Shown here piece after piece: positions 16,583 to 26,243 of a stretch of DNA of 64,000 nt (position 1 is the stretch's first letter; each line of letters opens with the position of its first letter). This DNA comes from Rhizobium bangladeshense (GTDB lineage Bacteria; Pseudomonadota; Alphaproteobacteria; Rhizobiales; Rhizobiaceae), in assembly GCF_001662075.1 (NCBI RefSeq), contig NZ_LYPL01000001.1:186001-250000 (forward strand). Direction: 5' to 3'. The notes under the pieces are model-generated. The model saw only the letters and a program-made list of their open reading frames with translations, had not been told where the DNA came from and did no database searches. A program made the position numbers and the translations under genes.

Positions 16583-17500
16583 ATGAGCAAATTCAAGGGT
16601 GTCGTACCTCCAGTCATAACCCCGCTTAACAAGGATTACACCGTCGATTACCGGTCCTACACGCGGGTGCTGGAAAACCTGATCGAGGCGGGATGCCATG
16701 GCCTGTTCGTGCTCGGCTCGACCAGCGAGGTGATCTTCCACGACGAACAAACCCGGCAGGAGATTATCGAGCATTCGGCCAAGGTCATCAACGGCCGCGT
16801 ACCGCTGATCGTCGGCGTCATCGATCCGACGACCGACCGGGTCATCAACCATGCCAGGATCGCCAGATCGGCCGGCGCCGACGCGGTGGTCGTCACGGCG
16901 CCGTTCTATACGGTGACCAGCCAGGCCGAAACCATCGATCACTTCCGCTACATCCGCGATGCCGTCGACGTGCCGCTGATCGCCTATGACATTCCCGTCT
17001 GCGTGCATGTGAAACTGCAGCGCCAGACCAGCGTGACGCTGGCAAAGGAGGGAACCATCATCGGCATCAAGGACTCAAGCGGCGATGACGGCAATTTCCG
17101 CTACGTGCTGCTCGATCTCGTCGACAACAAGGACGTCTTCCTGATGACCGGCTCCGAAATCGTCGTCGACACGGCGCTGCAGATGGGCGCCCATGGCGTG
17201 GTGCCCGGCATCGCCAATGTCGATCCGCACGGTTACGTCAGGCTCTGGAATGCCGCTCAGCGCGGCGACTGGGTCGCGGCCCGCAAGGAACAGGAGCGGC
17301 TCTGCCGGCTCTTCGAAATCGTCTGGGTCGGAGCGGGCCGGGTCAGCGGCGGCGCTGCCGGTATCGGCGCCTTCAAGGCGGCGATGAAAAGCCTCGGCAT
17401 CATCGATACAGCGCTGATGCCGCGACCGCGTGCGGCTCTCGACGAGGCCGAAACTGCAAGGATCGACCAAATCCTGCGCGCCACCGGCCTGCTTGCCTGA
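16583..17500 (+). CDS. DapA/NanA-superfamily lyase, first of two in the operon
   Basis: A 305-residue TIM barrel of the dihydrodipicolinate synthase/N-acetylneuraminate lyase superfamily. The pyruvate-binding loop reads GSTSE (~45-49) instead of the GTTGE of DapA; the catalytic tyrosine is Y135 in AYDIP and the Schiff-base lysine K163 in GIKDSSGD. All key residues of an active aldolase/lyase are present. Because it is embedded in an ABC import operon with a FadR regulator, a catabolic role on a sugar acid or keto-acid is more likely than lysine synthesis. Its stop overlaps the next start by one base. Confidence 0.88.
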   Translation: MSKFKGVVPPVITPLNKDYTVDYRSYTRVLENLIEAGCHGLFVLGSTSEVIFHDEQTRQEIIEHSAKVINGRVPLIVGVIDPTTDRVINHARIARSAGADAVVVTAPFYTVTSQAETIDHFRYIRDAVDVPLIAYDIPVCVHVKLQRQTSVTLAKEGTIIGIKDSSGDDGNFRYVLLDLVDNKDVFLMTGSEIVVDTALQMGAHGVVPGIANVDPHGYVRLWNAAQRGDWVAARKEQERLCRLFEIVWVGAGRVSGGAAGIGAFKAAMKSLGIIDTALMPRPRAALDEAETARIDQILRATGLLA

Positions 17501-18528
17501 TGGATGCCATGCCACAGAGCGCCGACACCATTCTCGACATCAAGGGGCTGCGGACCGTCTTCCGCATCCGCTCGGGCGAGGTGACGGCGATCAACGGCGT
17601 CGATCTGAGCGTGGCTGCCAGCGAGACGCTGGCGCTCGTCGGCGAGTCCGGCTCGGGCAAATCGGTGACCAGCCTTTCGGTCATGCGGCTGCTGACCCGC
17701 AATATCGGTGCCCTCGCCGCCGGCAGCATCGATCTGAAGCGCAAGGATGGTACCGTCAGCAATCTTGTCTCGCTTCCCGAGCAGGAAATGCGCGCCATTC
17801 GCGGCAATGATATCGGCATGGTCTTCCAGGAGCCGATGTCGAGTCTCAACCCGGTCTACACCATCGGCGACCAGATCTCGGAGCCGATCCGCATTCATCG
17901 CGGGGCGAACCGGAAAGCCGCCATGGATGCGGCCGTCTCGCTTCTCGACAGCGTCGGCATTCCCGATGCCAGGCGCCGTGCCGGTCAATATCCGCACGAA
18001 TTATCCGGCGGCATGCGCCAGCGCGCCACGATCGCCATGGCTCTCGCCTGCGACCCGACGCTGCTGATCGCCGACGAGCCGACGACGGCGCTCGACGTCA
18101 CCATCCAGGCGCAGGTTCTGGCCCTGCTGCAGAGACTGCAGCGTGAACGCGGCATGGCCATGCTCTTCGTCACCCATAATCTCGGCGTCGTCGCCGAAAT
18201 CGCGCATCGGGTGGCGGTCATGTATGCCGGCCGGATCGTCGAGACGGGGCCGGTGGCCGAGGTTTTCCGCAATCCGCGACATCCCTATACGATCGGCCTG
18301 CTGGCATCGATGCCGAAACCCGGTGATGCAAGCCGGATGAAGCAGGCGGGCGAAAGGCTGGCGGCCATTCCGGGCGTCGTGCCGAGTCTGATGCACATCC
18401 CGGCCGGCTGCGCTTTCCAGCCGCGCTGCCAATTTGCCGTCGACGCCTGTCGCGCGGCGGTGCCGCCGTTGGCCGATGTCAATCCGCGCCACAAGAGCCG
18501 CTGCATTCGCTGGCAGGAGATCAGATGA
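17500..18528 (+). CDS. ABC transporter ATPase, DppD/OppD-like
   Basis: A 342-residue ATPase. Walker A is [11 protein letters not shown], the Q-loop [11 protein letters not shown], the signature LSGGMRQR, and Walker [13 protein letters not shown], followed by the H-loop VTHNLG. The C-terminal oligopeptide extension has the cysteine-containing motif [14 protein letters not shown] that binds an iron-sulphur cluster or zinc in this family. It overlaps the next ATPase gene by four bases (ATGA), as expected of a heterodimeric pair. Confidence 0.94.
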   Translation: MDAMPQSADTILDIKGLRTVFRIRSGEVTAINGVDLSVAASETLALVGESGSGKSVTSLSVMRLLTRNIGALAAGSIDLKRKDGTVSNLVSLPEQEMRAIRGNDIGMVFQEPMSSLNPVYTIGDQISEPIRIHRGANRKAAMDAAVSLLDSVGIPDARRRAGQYPHELSGGMRQRATIAMALACDPTLLIADEPTTALDVTIQAQVLALLQRLQRERGMAMLFVTHNLGVVAEIAHRVAVMYAGRIVETGPVAEVFRNPRHPYTIGLLASMPKPGDASRMKQAGERLAAIPGVVPSLMHIPAGCAFQPRCQFAVDACRAAVPPLADVNPRHKSRCIRWQEIR

Positions 18529-19478
18529 GCGAGCCCCTTCTCTCGGTCCGCGACCTCGGAAAAGACTATACGTCCCGCGGCGCCAGGCTGACCATCCTGC
18601 AGGCCATTTCCTTCGATATCGGCAAAGGCGAGGTGGTCGGGCTGGTCGGCGAATCCGGCAGCGGCAAGACCACGATCGGGCGATCGGTGCTGCGCCTTAT
18701 CGAACCCTCCGCCGGCAGCGTCCGCTTCGACGGCACCGAACTCACCAGCCTGTCTTCATCGGCAATGCGGCGCCTGCGACCGCGGATGCAATATATTTTT
18801 CAGGACCCGTTCGCGAGCCTTTCGCCGCGCATGACGATCGGCGAAATCCTCACCGAGGGACTGGAGATCCAAGGCCTTGGCACGGCAAAAGAGAGATTGG
18901 AACGCGCCCGCGCCGCGCTCGAACAGGTCGATCTGCCGCCGGACGCCGTCAATCGTTACGCCCACGAGTTCTCGGGCGGCCAGCGGCAGCGGATCGGCAT
19001 CGCCCGGGCGCTGACGCTCGCGCCGGAATTCATCGTCGCCGACGAGCCGGTCTCCGCACTCGATGTCTCGATCCAGGCGCAGGTGATCAATCTTCTGCGT
19101 GACCTGCAGCAGCGACTTGGCCTGACCATGCTGTTCATCAGTCACGATCTCGCAGTGGTCGAATATATCTGCGACCGGGTGATCGTCCTCTATCTCGGCC
19201 GGATCATGGAAATCGCGCCAAGTGCTGCGCTTTATGCCAGGCCGCTGCATCCCTACACGCGAGCGCTGCTCTCGGCGATCCCCTCGCCCGATCTCGATGC
19301 GCCGCGCGACCGCCAGATCTTGAAGGGCGATATTCCGAGCCCGGCCGATCCGCCGAGCGGTTGCGTCTTTCGCACGCGCTGTCCGAAGGCGCTATCGGCC
19401 TGCGGCGAGGCCGTGCCGGCGCTGCGCGAAATGACGCCGGGGCATTTCAAGGCCTGCATCCGCGATGACCTCGACTGA
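18525..19478 (+). CDS. ABC transporter ATPase, DppF/OppF-like
   Basis: A 317-residue ATPase partner. Walker [15 protein letters not shown]-loop [12 protein letters not shown], signature [15 protein letters not shown], Walker [13 protein letters not shown] and H-loop ISHDLAVV are all intact. The C-terminal cysteine motif [15 protein letters not shown] is also present. Its frame ends at 19478, ten bases before the likely start of the second lyase gene. Confidence 0.94.
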   Translation: MSEPLLSVRDLGKDYTSRGARLTILQAISFDIGKGEVVGLVGESGSGKTTIGRSVLRLIEPSAGSVRFDGTELTSLSSSAMRRLRPRMQYIFQDPFASLSPRMTIGEILTEGLEIQGLGTAKERLERARAALEQVDLPPDAVNRYAHEFSGGQRQRIGIARALTLAPEFIVADEPVSALDVSIQAQVINLLRDLQQRLGLTMLFISHDLAVVEYICDRVIVLYLGRIMEIAPSAALYARPLHPYTRALLSAIPSPDLDAPRDRQILKGDIPSPADPPSGCVFRTRCPKALSACGEAVPALREMTPGHFKACIRDDLD

Positions 19479-19488
19479 AGGAAGTGAG

Positions 19489-20427
19489 ATGAGCATAAAA
19501 ACCCGCCGCCATCCTATCGCGGGCAACTGGGCAAGCCTGCTCCTGCCGATCGCGGAGGACGACAGCATCGATTTCGAAAAGCTCGGCGAGGAAATCGACA
19601 TACTGATCGCCGCCAAGGTCGACGGCATCTATTCGAATGGCACTGCGGGTGAATTTCACAATCAGACGGAAGCGGAGTACGAGCGAATCCAGGAGGTGCT
19701 GGCGTCGCGTTGCCGGGCCGCCGCAATGCCCTTCGTCATCGGCGCCTGCCAGCCCAATCCGATCATCACGCTCGATCGCCTGCGCCGCGCCGCTGCACAT
19801 AAGCCATTGGCAATCCAGGTGATCCTGCCCGACTGGTGGCCGCTCACCAATCTCGAAGCCGTCGACTTCCTGCACCGGGCGTCAGAGGCCGCCGACGGGA
19901 CCCCGCTCGTCCTTTACAATCCGCCGCATGCGAAACGTGTCCTGTCGCCAGCCGAGCTCAGCGAGGTTTGCGGCCCCTGCCCGTCAGTGGTCGGGATGAA
20001 GATCGCCGATGGCGACGATGCCTGGTATGCACAGGCGCGCGCATATCTCAGCGAATTTTCCCTATTCATTCCCGGCCATCACCTCGCCACCGGAATCAAA
20101 CACGGCGTCGCTGCCGGCGCGTTTTCCAACGTCGCCTGTCTCAGTCCCCATGGTGCCCAAGCCTGGACAGAGCTGATGCAGGCCGACATCGACGCGGCGC
20201 TGGAGATCGAAGGCCGGATCTGCGCCTTTATGGACAGCCACGTCGTCCCGTTTCGACGTGACCACGGCTATTCCAATGCAGCGCTCGACAAACTGCTCGC
20301 GGCGATCGGCAACTGGGGTCCTGTCAGCACCAGGCTGCGTTGGCCTTACCGCTTTATCGGCGAGCAGGAAGCGAAAGATCTGCGCGATCGGGCCCGCGCG
20401 ATGATCCCGGAACTTTTCGCCCAGTAG
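19489..20427 (+). CDS. DapA/NanA-superfamily lyase, second of two in the operon
   Basis: A 312-residue TIM barrel only distantly like the lyase at 16583. The substrate-loop reads SNGTAGEFHN (GTAGE in place of GTTGE), the catalytic tyrosine is Y143 in LYNPP and the Schiff-base lysine K171 in GMKIADGD. The start at 19489 has GAAGGAAGTGAG directly before it and is preferred to an ATG at 19465 that lies inside the preceding ATPase gene. Two unlike lyases in one uptake operon may act at successive steps or on two stereoisomers. A small hairpin (ACCTTG/CAAGGT, 20436-20453) follows the stop. Confidence 0.87.
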   Translation: MSIKTRRHPIAGNWASLLLPIAEDDSIDFEKLGEEIDILIAAKVDGIYSNGTAGEFHNQTEAEYERIQEVLASRCRAAAMPFVIGACQPNPIITLDRLRRAAAHKPLAIQVILPDWWPLTNLEAVDFLHRASEAADGTPLVLYNPPHAKRVLSPAELSEVCGPCPSVVGMKIADGDDAWYAQARAYLSEFSLFIPGHHLATGIKHGVAAGAFSNVACLSPHGAQAWTELMQADIDAALEIEGRICAFMDSHVVPFRRDHGYSNAALDKLLAAIGNWGPVSTRLRWPYRFIGEQEAKDLRDRARAMIPELFAQ

Positions 20428-20496
20428 AGAGAGCGACCTTGCCCGATCAAGGTGAGTGCTTCCGGAAGACCGAGCTTTGCGTCGACCTGTCAGGCA

Positions 20497-20889
20497 TCAT
20501 GAAGGGATGCGGGCGATCACCTTGATCTCGAAATCGAAGCCTGCCAGCCAATTCACGCCGATCGCGGTCCAGTTCGGATAGGGCGGCTTGCTGAAAATCT
20601 TCTGCTTGGCGGCCATGATCGTTTCGAACTGGTTTTCGGGCTCGGTGTGGAACGTCGTCACATCAACCAGATCCTCAAACGTGCAACCCGCGGCGTCCAG
20701 CGTCGCCTTCAGGTTTTCGAACGCCAGGTCGACCTGGCGTTCGAAGTCGGGCTCCGGCGTTCCATCGGGACGGCTGCCGACCTGGCCGGACACGAACAGA
20801 AGATCACCGGATCGGATGGCGGCCGAATAGCCGTGTTCCTCGTACAGAGCATGCCTGCTGGCGGGAAAGATTGCTTCGCGACGGGTCAT
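20497..20889 (-). CDS. RidA/YjgF-family protein
   Basis: A 130-residue RidA-superfamily protein: GDLLFVSGQVGSRPDGTPEPDFERQVDLAFENLKATLDAAG, then FEDLVDVTTFHTE and a last segment FEIKVIARIPS, matching the trimeric family that hydrolyses reactive enamine/imine intermediates. The usual arginine before the last strand (as in R105 of E. coli RidA) is not evident: the position reads NWLAGFDFEIKV, so it may be a non-deaminase subgroup. It is divergent from the tetR gene at 21051 and shares its operator region. Confidence 0.87.
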   Translation of the reverse strand: MTRREAIFPASRHALYEEHGYSAAIRSGDLLFVSGQVGSRPDGTPEPDFERQVDLAFENLKATLDAAGCTFEDLVDVTTFHTEPENQFETIMAAKQKIFSKPPYPNWTAIGVNWLAGFDFEIKVIARIPS

Positions 20890-20967
20890 TGATGTTCCTC
20901 ATCATTGATTGGGACACTGAAAGCCGCTGGTCATTACGAGCCTTCACAGAATGCCGCACCATCTGGT

Positions 20968-21033
20968 ATACGGTGCGTATGTGAAATAGCTCGAATACGA
21001 GCCGTATGTCAAGTTAATATACGTCGCGTATAT
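20968..21033. promoter_or_regulatory. Triple palindromic operator between ridA and tetR
   Basis: Three copies of ATACG-N3-CGTAT: 20968-20980 (spacer gtg), 20995-21007 (agc) and 21019-21031 (tcg; this copy extends to 7-base arms, 21017-21033). Centres are 27 and 24 bases apart. All lie between the ridA start (20889) and the tetR start (21051), the expected place for TetR autoregulation and ridA control. The sequence itself is unambiguous; the binding protein is inferred. Confidence 0.85.
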
Positions 21034-21050
21034 GAAATTTTGGAGAAGAG

Positions 21051-21644
21051 ATGGCAAAACGACGCGTCGAGACAATGGAGGAAAATCGGCTCAAGCTGAT
21101 CGCGGCCGCGCGCAAGGCCTTTGCCGAGAAGGGATATGCGGCCGCGTCGATGGACGAACTGACCGCCCAGGCCGGCCTGACGCGCGGCGCGCTCTACCAC
21201 AACTTCGGTGACAAGCGCGGGCTACTTGCGGCAGTTGTCGATCAGATCGACACCGAAATGGCTTCGCGCGCCCAGGAGATCGGCGCGCAGGCGGGCGACG
21301 ATTGGCAAGGTCTTCTGGCCGAGGGCGCGGCCTATATCGAAATGGCGCTTGATCCGGAGGTCCAGCGCATCGTGCTGCTCGATGGACCTGCCGTGTTGGG
21401 TGATCCGACGCAATGGCCGAGCCAGAGCAGTTGCCTTCAGGTAACCCGACAGACGGTGGAGCGCCTGACCGCACTGGGGGTGCTCAAGCCGGTCGACGCC
21501 GAGGCAGCCGCCCGCCTGCTCAATGGCGCGGCGCTCAATGCCGCACTCTGGATTGCAGCCAGTGACGACCCGCAGGATGTGCTGCCGAAGGCGGTCGAGG
21601 CCTTCGGCGCTTTGGCTGGAGGCCTTCTCAAGAGGTCCGCGTGA
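21051..21644 (+). CDS. TetR/AcrR-family regulator
   Basis: A 197-residue regulator. The N-terminal helix-turn-helix (residues ~10-57) reads RLKLIAAARKAFAEKGYAAASM then ELTAQAGLTRGALYHNFGDKRGLL, a typical TetR DNA-binding unit. The C-terminal ligand domain is alpha-helical and not specific. AGAAGAG lies just before the ATG. It is divergent from ridA, with three palindromic operators between them, so it likely represses itself and ridA; the ligand is unknown. Confidence 0.92.
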   Translation: MAKRRVETMEENRLKLIAAARKAFAEKGYAAASMDELTAQAGLTRGALYHNFGDKRGLLAAVVDQIDTEMASRAQEIGAQAGDDWQGLLAEGAAYIEMALDPEVQRIVLLDGPAVLGDPTQWPSQSSCLQVTRQTVERLTALGVLKPVDAEAAARLLNGAALNAALWIAASDDPQDVLPKAVEAFGALAGGLLKRSA

Positions 21645-21790
21645 ACTTCTTATCATGGGCAGCAGCAACCGAGCCGCTCACCTTCCGGGCTCGTGCTTCC
21701 CGACGAGAAACGACGGCAGCCTGCGTGCGGCATGATACCAATTCCCGATCGGAGAGGGGGCCGCGAGCGGAGCTACAAGGATCGCCTCTG

Positions 21791-22018
21791 TCACCAGAAG
21801 CTCCCAAAGGCCATGAGAAACGCGCCGACGGCGATGATAACAAGCGCCGGCCAATTCCGCGATAATCCAAGGAACCTCAGGCCCTGTTGCCGCGGTTCCA
21901 GCGTAGCCCCGCCTTGCGGCATCCGGTGTGGATCACTCGGCTTTCGACGAAGCGTCGGCCGCAAGAGAAAAAGAAGGCCGCCAATGATAAGAGCGGCACC
22001 GATCAGAACTGCCCACAT
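21791..22018 (-). CDS. Small two-span membrane protein
   Basis: A 75-residue protein with an N-terminal membrane span (MWAVLIGAALIIGGLLFLL), a short basic loop, and a second span near the C-terminus (ALVIIAVGAFLMAFGSF). GGAGG lies five bases before the ATG, supporting a real gene. No family is recognised. It lies between tetR and an upstream, divergent membrane ORF. Confidence 0.65.
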   Translation of the reverse strand: MWAVLIGAALIIGGLLFLLRPTLRRKPSDPHRMPQGGATLEPRQQGLRFLGLSRNWPALVIIAVGAFLMAFGSFW

Positions 22019-22162
22019 CGTCGCCTCCGCCGGCGGACACGGATCAAGTTAAACCAGTCGCGTTTTGGATTGTTCCCTTGTGTGCATGATATCTCTTAAC
22101 ATTACTTGATCCACCTTTACGACGACCTGTGTCTAAGTCGCTTCCGCTCAACAGGAAACCTG

Positions 22163-22477
22163 ATGATGACCCCGAGATTACCTCGCGGCATTCCGGCTAC
22201 AGGGATGATCAATTTCGGCCTTTGCGCCCTTGTGTTGGTTCTCATCGGCGGGACCTCGACACAGTACGCCGTTCTTTCCGCACTCTCTCTGCCGGCGTGT
22301 CTTGCCTCCATAGCAGCGCACCGGCGAAGGGCCCGCCGGAGGCACAGCACCACCGCCGGCTATCTGCTGTCGTACACAGCCGACGCACTTACAATGCTGC
22401 AGTGGTGCTATATCGCCATCGTCACCTTAGGCAGCTTTTCCAGCTCGCAGCCGGTCATCCTGCGAAGCATCGGATAG
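22163..22477 (+). CDS. Small hypothetical membrane protein
   Basis: A 104-residue ORF starting MMTPRLPRGIPATGMIN, with probable spans at FGLCALVLVLIGG and MLQWCYIAIVTLGSF. AGGAAACCTG precedes the ATG; the frame is also open upstream to 22106. Function unknown. The gene is divergent from the small gene at 21791, and CTCTTAACA at 22093-22101 lies between them. Codon pattern is compatible with coding but not decisive. Confidence 0.45.
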   Translation: MMTPRLPRGIPATGMINFGLCALVLVLIGGTSTQYAVLSALSLPACLASIAAHRRRARRRHSTTAGYLLSYTADALTMLQWCYIAIVTLGSFSSSQPVILRSIG

Positions 22478-22577
22478 CGGCAATCAAGCGGTCCCGGGGC
22501 GACACGAGCCCATGCCCGGGCGAGTGACCGCTGCTCGACACGCCCGGCGTCGCGCCCGCATGAACGTGACGCCAGCA

Positions 22578-22952
22578 TCATCGCTTCAGCACCCAAATGG
22601 TCCTGCCGTTCTGCGAAGCGGCAATACCGTCCTTCGTCCGCACCAGATCAAGGCACCTCTCGGCATCACCAGGTTTGGGCGTAATACAAATCCCATCAGC
22701 GACAGCTCTCCATGTGGGATGGATGCTCGCCAGGCTATCGCTGATCGTGCCGCCGCCGTCCGGCCGGAATACGAGTATATTGGAAGCACGCCGTTTCACG
22801 ACGATCATTTCCCATGGCTTGCCGTCAGCGATGACGTTGGCCAGAGGTTCGTCGGCTGCGGCAGGTTCGACAGAAAGAGCGGCCAGGATGGCGACCGATG
22901 GGATAAGAGCGGCTCCAATAAAACGGGTTCGTAGCAAGCGGGCGGCGGACAT
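22578..22952 (-). CDS. Secreted hypothetical protein
   Basis: A 124-residue protein with a clear signal peptide (RTRFIGAALIPSVAILAAL, cleavage probably after VEPAAA near residue 33). The mature ~90 residues hold two cysteines (GICITPKPGDAERCLDLVR) that may form a disulphide, and end in ISGRTIWVLKR-like beta strands (NGRTIWVLKR). No named domain is recognised. A purine-rich GGGAAAGGGAA stretch lies upstream of the ATG. It is transcribed in the same direction as, and downstream of, the S41 protease. Confidence 0.7.
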   Translation of the reverse strand: MSAARLLRTRFIGAALIPSVAILAALSVEPAAADEPLANVIADGKPWEMIVVKRRASNILVFRPDGGGTISDSLASIHPTWRAVADGICITPKPGDAERCLDLVRTKDGIAASQNGRTIWVLKR

Positions 22953-23095
22953 GGAGATTCCCTTTCCCTTGATGGCTTTGTTCGAGGCATGCGGATGGGT
23001 TGTTTTCCTGACGATTCTCCCGGCCCCCGATGCGCCGTCAGTTCGTCGTACTGGCGACTATTCGGCCGAGTCTATCAGCTGAGAAGCCCGGCATT

Positions 23096-24601
23096 TCAGC
23101 GACGCCGCTGTTCCAGGTGTCGAGCCTGATCGGGATCGGCCGGGTAGGCCTGGTGATGGACCTGCCCCAATACAAGCTTTACCGCGTATTGAAGCTGTTC
23201 ATCATCAGCACGATCGGCAGGGACATAGATTGAGGAGGTGAAAGTCGCCTCACCCTGCTCACCACGCAGATGCCGTGCAAGGCCAGCTTCACCGGCAATA
23301 GTGGCGACGCCGGCGAAGGCCTGGGGAACTCTCTGCACTATCTCGATACCGGGCACGATCCCCAATGCCTGGATGGACCGGTTGGATGGCCTGTAGACGT
23401 GTGCCGTGGTGAGGCTCATTCCGGCGTGCCCGCCGAGCGCGACGATCGTCTGAACGACCCCCTTGCCGAATGTCCGGGTGCCTACGAGAGTTGCTCGACG
23501 GTGATCCTGAAGGGCGCCGGCAACGATCTCTGCGGCAGAGGCCGTGCCGCCATTGACGAGGACGATCACCGGTACCGCAGCAATGAGCGCGTCTACCCCG
23601 TCGGGATGGGCCGGATAGCGGCTGATCCGCTGATCTCGTCCGCGGGAATAAAAGATCGCTCCTCGCGCCAGAAATGCGTCGGCAACCCGCCAAGCCTGAT
23701 CGAGGGGACCGCCGCCATTGTTGCGCAAGTCGAGGATGATGCCGGCGGGCGGCCGCCGGGTATCGGAAACGGCGGCGCGGATCACTCGCTCCATCCCGTC
23801 ATAGGTTTGTTCGGAAAAAGACGCCAGCCGGATGACCGGAACGGACTGCTCGTAAGTCAAGCGTGGCGTCCCCAAAGTTATGATTGCGCGCGTGAGCTTC
23901 AGCCTGATCAGGCCGGCGATCCCTTCGCGAAGGATCGCCAGCTCGGCGATGCTGCCCACCTCGCCGACAAATAACGCCGCCATCTGTTCCAGCCTCATTC
24001 CTGATGTGGGCTGGCCGTCAACCTCAACGATCCGGTCGTTCGCCCTGATGCCGGCTCGCTCGGCCGGCGTGTCTTCCAGCAGAGCCGTCACCTTGACCAT
24101 GCCATCTTCCACGGTCGCTTCAATCCCCAATCCGCCAAACCTGCCGGCATCCTGCCGGCGCATCTCGTCGAAACGTTCCGGTGGGAGATAAGATGAATGC
24201 GCGTCAAGCCCCGTGAACATGCCCTCGATGGCGGCACCGATGAGCTTCCGATCTTCGGGCGCGCCAACATGACGGTTGCGGACCTGCTCGAAAACCTCTC
24301 CGAAGAGCGCGAGCTGGCGGTAGGTCGCGCCCTCTCCGGCCGATCCTGCGCGGTGCCGTTCGTCTGGCGCGTCGCTCTCGAGAGGGAGCAATGCGAGAGC
24401 GGCAACCGCAGAACTTGCGAGAACGGCGATGGCAACTGCTGATCGCGCGCAGGCAGTGTGACACCGTCTCGACAATTGGCTGCGTTGAGCCCATTTGTCC
24501 CGCAGCGAATTTGCCGCAGCGATCTGGCCGGCGGCAAGGTTGGTTTTCATCGATCCAAGCGGTCGTCGGGCAAGCCAAGCAACCATGTGCATATCCTTCA
24601 A
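23096..24601 (-). CDS. PDZ-containing S41 carboxyl-terminal processing protease
   Basis: About 501 residues. A basic N-terminus with a membrane or signal segment (VAIAVLASSAVAALALLPL, ~56-74) is followed by a PDZ domain (~155-230, FGGLGIEATVEDGMVKVTAL and AGIRANDRIVEVDGQPTSGM) and an S41 peptidase domain. The catalytic serine is S355 in NGGTASAAEI and the lysine K380 in GTRTFGKGVVQ; IILDLRNNGGGPLD is the family strand before them. The start is uncertain: in-frame ATGs at 24601, 24586 and 24550 are possible. Periplasmic processing of envelope proteins is likely. A promoter motif shared with nearby envelope genes lies about 315 bases upstream. Confidence 0.86.
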   Translation of the reverse strand: MKDMHMVAWLARRPLGSMKTNLAAGQIAAANSLRDKWAQRSQLSRRCHTACARSAVAIAVLASSAVAALALLPLESDAPDERHRAGSAGEGATYRQLALFGEVFEQVRNRHVGAPEDRKLIGAAIEGMFTGLDAHSSYLPPERFDEMRRQDAGRFGGLGIEATVEDGMVKVTALLEDTPAERAGIRANDRIVEVDGQPTSGMRLEQMAALFVGEVGSIAELAILREGIAGLIRLKLTRAIITLGTPRLTYEQSVPVIRLASFSEQTYDGMERVIRAAVSDTRRPPAGIILDLRNNGGGPLDQAWRVADAFLARGAIFYSRGRDQRISRYPAHPDGVDALIAAVPVIVLVNGGTASAAEIVAGALQDHRRATLVGTRTFGKGVVQTIVALGGHAGMSLTTAHVYRPSNRSIQALGIVPGIEIVQRVPQAFAGVATIAGEAGLARHLRGEQGEATFTSSIYVPADRADDEQLQYAVKLVLGQVHHQAYPADPDQARHLEQRRR

Positions 24602-25172
24602 TCGACGCGGCCGGCGCGCCGGCGGCTAATGTTGCATGCTGGGAGGAGTGCTTGGCGCAAGCAACGGCGTGCCATTTCCCGTGAGCGGCAGCCCACGAGC
24701 CAATAACATCGAAGATGCATCTGATCGCTAACTGGCCTCTTTGTTACAAAGCGGACTGTCCTGAACGGCTGTCACGAAGCCGATGCCCGTCTGTGTCGAA
24801 TATTGCACTGCGATTGCCATCTGACGTCATTCACCTCGAACCGGAACTGGATCGCAAAGCAAGGCGATGTGGCTGGATCATCTTCAATAGAGCCGCCCTT
24901 GTCATCACCAGTTATGTTTTGATTTGTTAAGCCGGGCGACAACGGGAAAGCTTCGCTGTACGGCATGTCGGAGCCGGCGTGGGCGGCCAGCTTAACCTAA
25001 CTTAATCGAACTTTGCCGATCTTTGACCGCACCGAGCGAGCGATCCGCTACATCCGGACGGACAAAGACGGCCCCACGGCCGCACCGGGCGACGACAACT
25101 CGTCGCGCCTGCCTCGGCCATGCGGGCGCAGTCCGTGTATCCGCTACAAGCGTATCATGAAAGGACTCCGCT
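24602..25172. other. Long intergenic region between protease and efflux genes
   Basis: About 570 bases. It contains GTTTTGATTTGTTAAG (24916-24931), a near match to the motif seen before the lipoprotein and mipA genes, and a direct repeat CTTAACctAACTTAATC at about 24991-25007. A 71-codon frame at 24715-24930 has no ribosome site or homology and is not called. No other gene seen. Confidence 0.55.
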
Positions 25173-26243
25173 TTGACGCAACGTCTCCCTTTAGCCATCG
25201 GCCTTGTTCTCTTTGCATTGCTTGCCGGCCGGGGAGCGACGTTCGCGCAAGCGGGCGGGGCGGCATTGACCGTTACCGCCGAGGCGCCCGTGGAACGAGA
25301 ATGGCCGGAGACGGTTCTCGCCGGCGGTTGGCTGAAGCCTTGGCACGAAGCCATCAGTGCAGCTGAGATCAGCGGCCTGCGCATCACCGATGTATTCGTC
25401 GATATTGGGTCTGTCGTAACGAAGGGTCAGGTGCTCGCTCGGCTCACCGACGATATCGTGCGCGCCGATCTGCGAAAGGAGGAAGCCCTCTTGGCGACTG
25501 CCAAAGTCGATCTTGCCAAGGCCAGGGGCAATGCCGAGCGCGCACGGAAGATGAAGGGCAGCGGCGTTCTCTCCGATGAGAAGATCATCGAATATCTGAG
25601 CACCGAGCAAACAGCGATGGCGGGTATCGAATCCGCCGAGGCTTTGGTTGAGAGTCAGAAGATCAGGCTTTCCCAAACGACCATCGTGGCAGTGGACGAT
25701 GGCCTCATCACCTCTCGTTCCGCCCAACTCGGCGCCGTCGTCACATCGGGCACGGAGCTATTCCGCCTCGTACGCCAACAGCGTATCGAGTGGCAGGCCG
25801 AGGTGTCGACACGATACAGCCCCCTTATCAAAGAAGGCATGCCAGCAACCATCGATGGGCCCCGCGGCCAGCGGCTGACCGGAACGGTTCGCCTCGTAGC
25901 GCCGACCGTCAGCACTGATACAGGCAGAACGCTAGTCTACGTCTCGCTGGCGGCGGGCTCTCGGCCGCCGATCGGCTTCTATGCGACCGGGCAAATAAAG
26001 CTCAGGGTCGCACCCGCCCTCACCGTGCCGGAAACAGCGCTGGTTTCGCGCGATGGCATCGATTATCTGTTTACGATCGATGCCGAAGAGCGCGTCAGGC
26101 GCATCCGCGTGGAAACCGGGCGCCGCAACGAGGGCGAAGTAGAGATAATCTCCGGCCTCACGCGTTCTGCGATGGTCGTGAAGATGGGAGGCGCCTTCCT
26201 TTCGGACGGCGCCATCGTGCGCGTGGAAGGAAAAGCACGATGA
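25173..26243 (+). CDS. RND efflux periplasmic adaptor (HlyD/MFP family)
   Basis: A 356-residue membrane-fusion protein. It appears to start with TTG at 25173, preceded by AAAGGA six bases away; no in-frame ATG upstream fits. The signal peptide is LPLAIGLVLFALLAGRGATFAQA. The mature protein has the lipoyl/hairpin/beta-barrel order of RND adaptors: EISGLRITDVFVDIGSVVTKGQVLARL, an alpha hairpin with AKVDLAKARGNAERARKMK, and the barrel with TGTVRLVAPTVSTDTGRTLVYVSL. It overlaps the pump gene by four bases. No outer-membrane TolC-type gene is adjacent. Confidence 0.93.
   Translation: MTQRLPLAIGLVLFALLAGRGATFAQAGGAALTVTAEAPVEREWPETVLAGGWLKPWHEAISAAEISGLRITDVFVDIGSVVTKGQVLARLTDDIVRADLRKEEALLATAKVDLAKARGNAERARKMKGSGVLSDEKIIEYLSTEQTAMAGIESAEALVESQKIRLSQTTIVAVDDGLITSRSAQLGAVVTSGTELFRLVRQQRIEWQAEVSTRYSPLIKEGMPATIDGPRGQRLTGTVRLVAPTVSTDTGRTLVYVSLAAGSRPPIGFYATGQIKLRVAPALTVPETALVSRDGIDYLFTIDAEERVRRIRVETGRRNEGEVEIISGLTRSAMVVKMGGAFLSDGAIVRVEGKAR

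Noticed and set aside
24715..24930. 71-codon open frame in the protease/efflux gap
   Set aside because: No ribosome site, no homology, and it covers a likely promoter motif.
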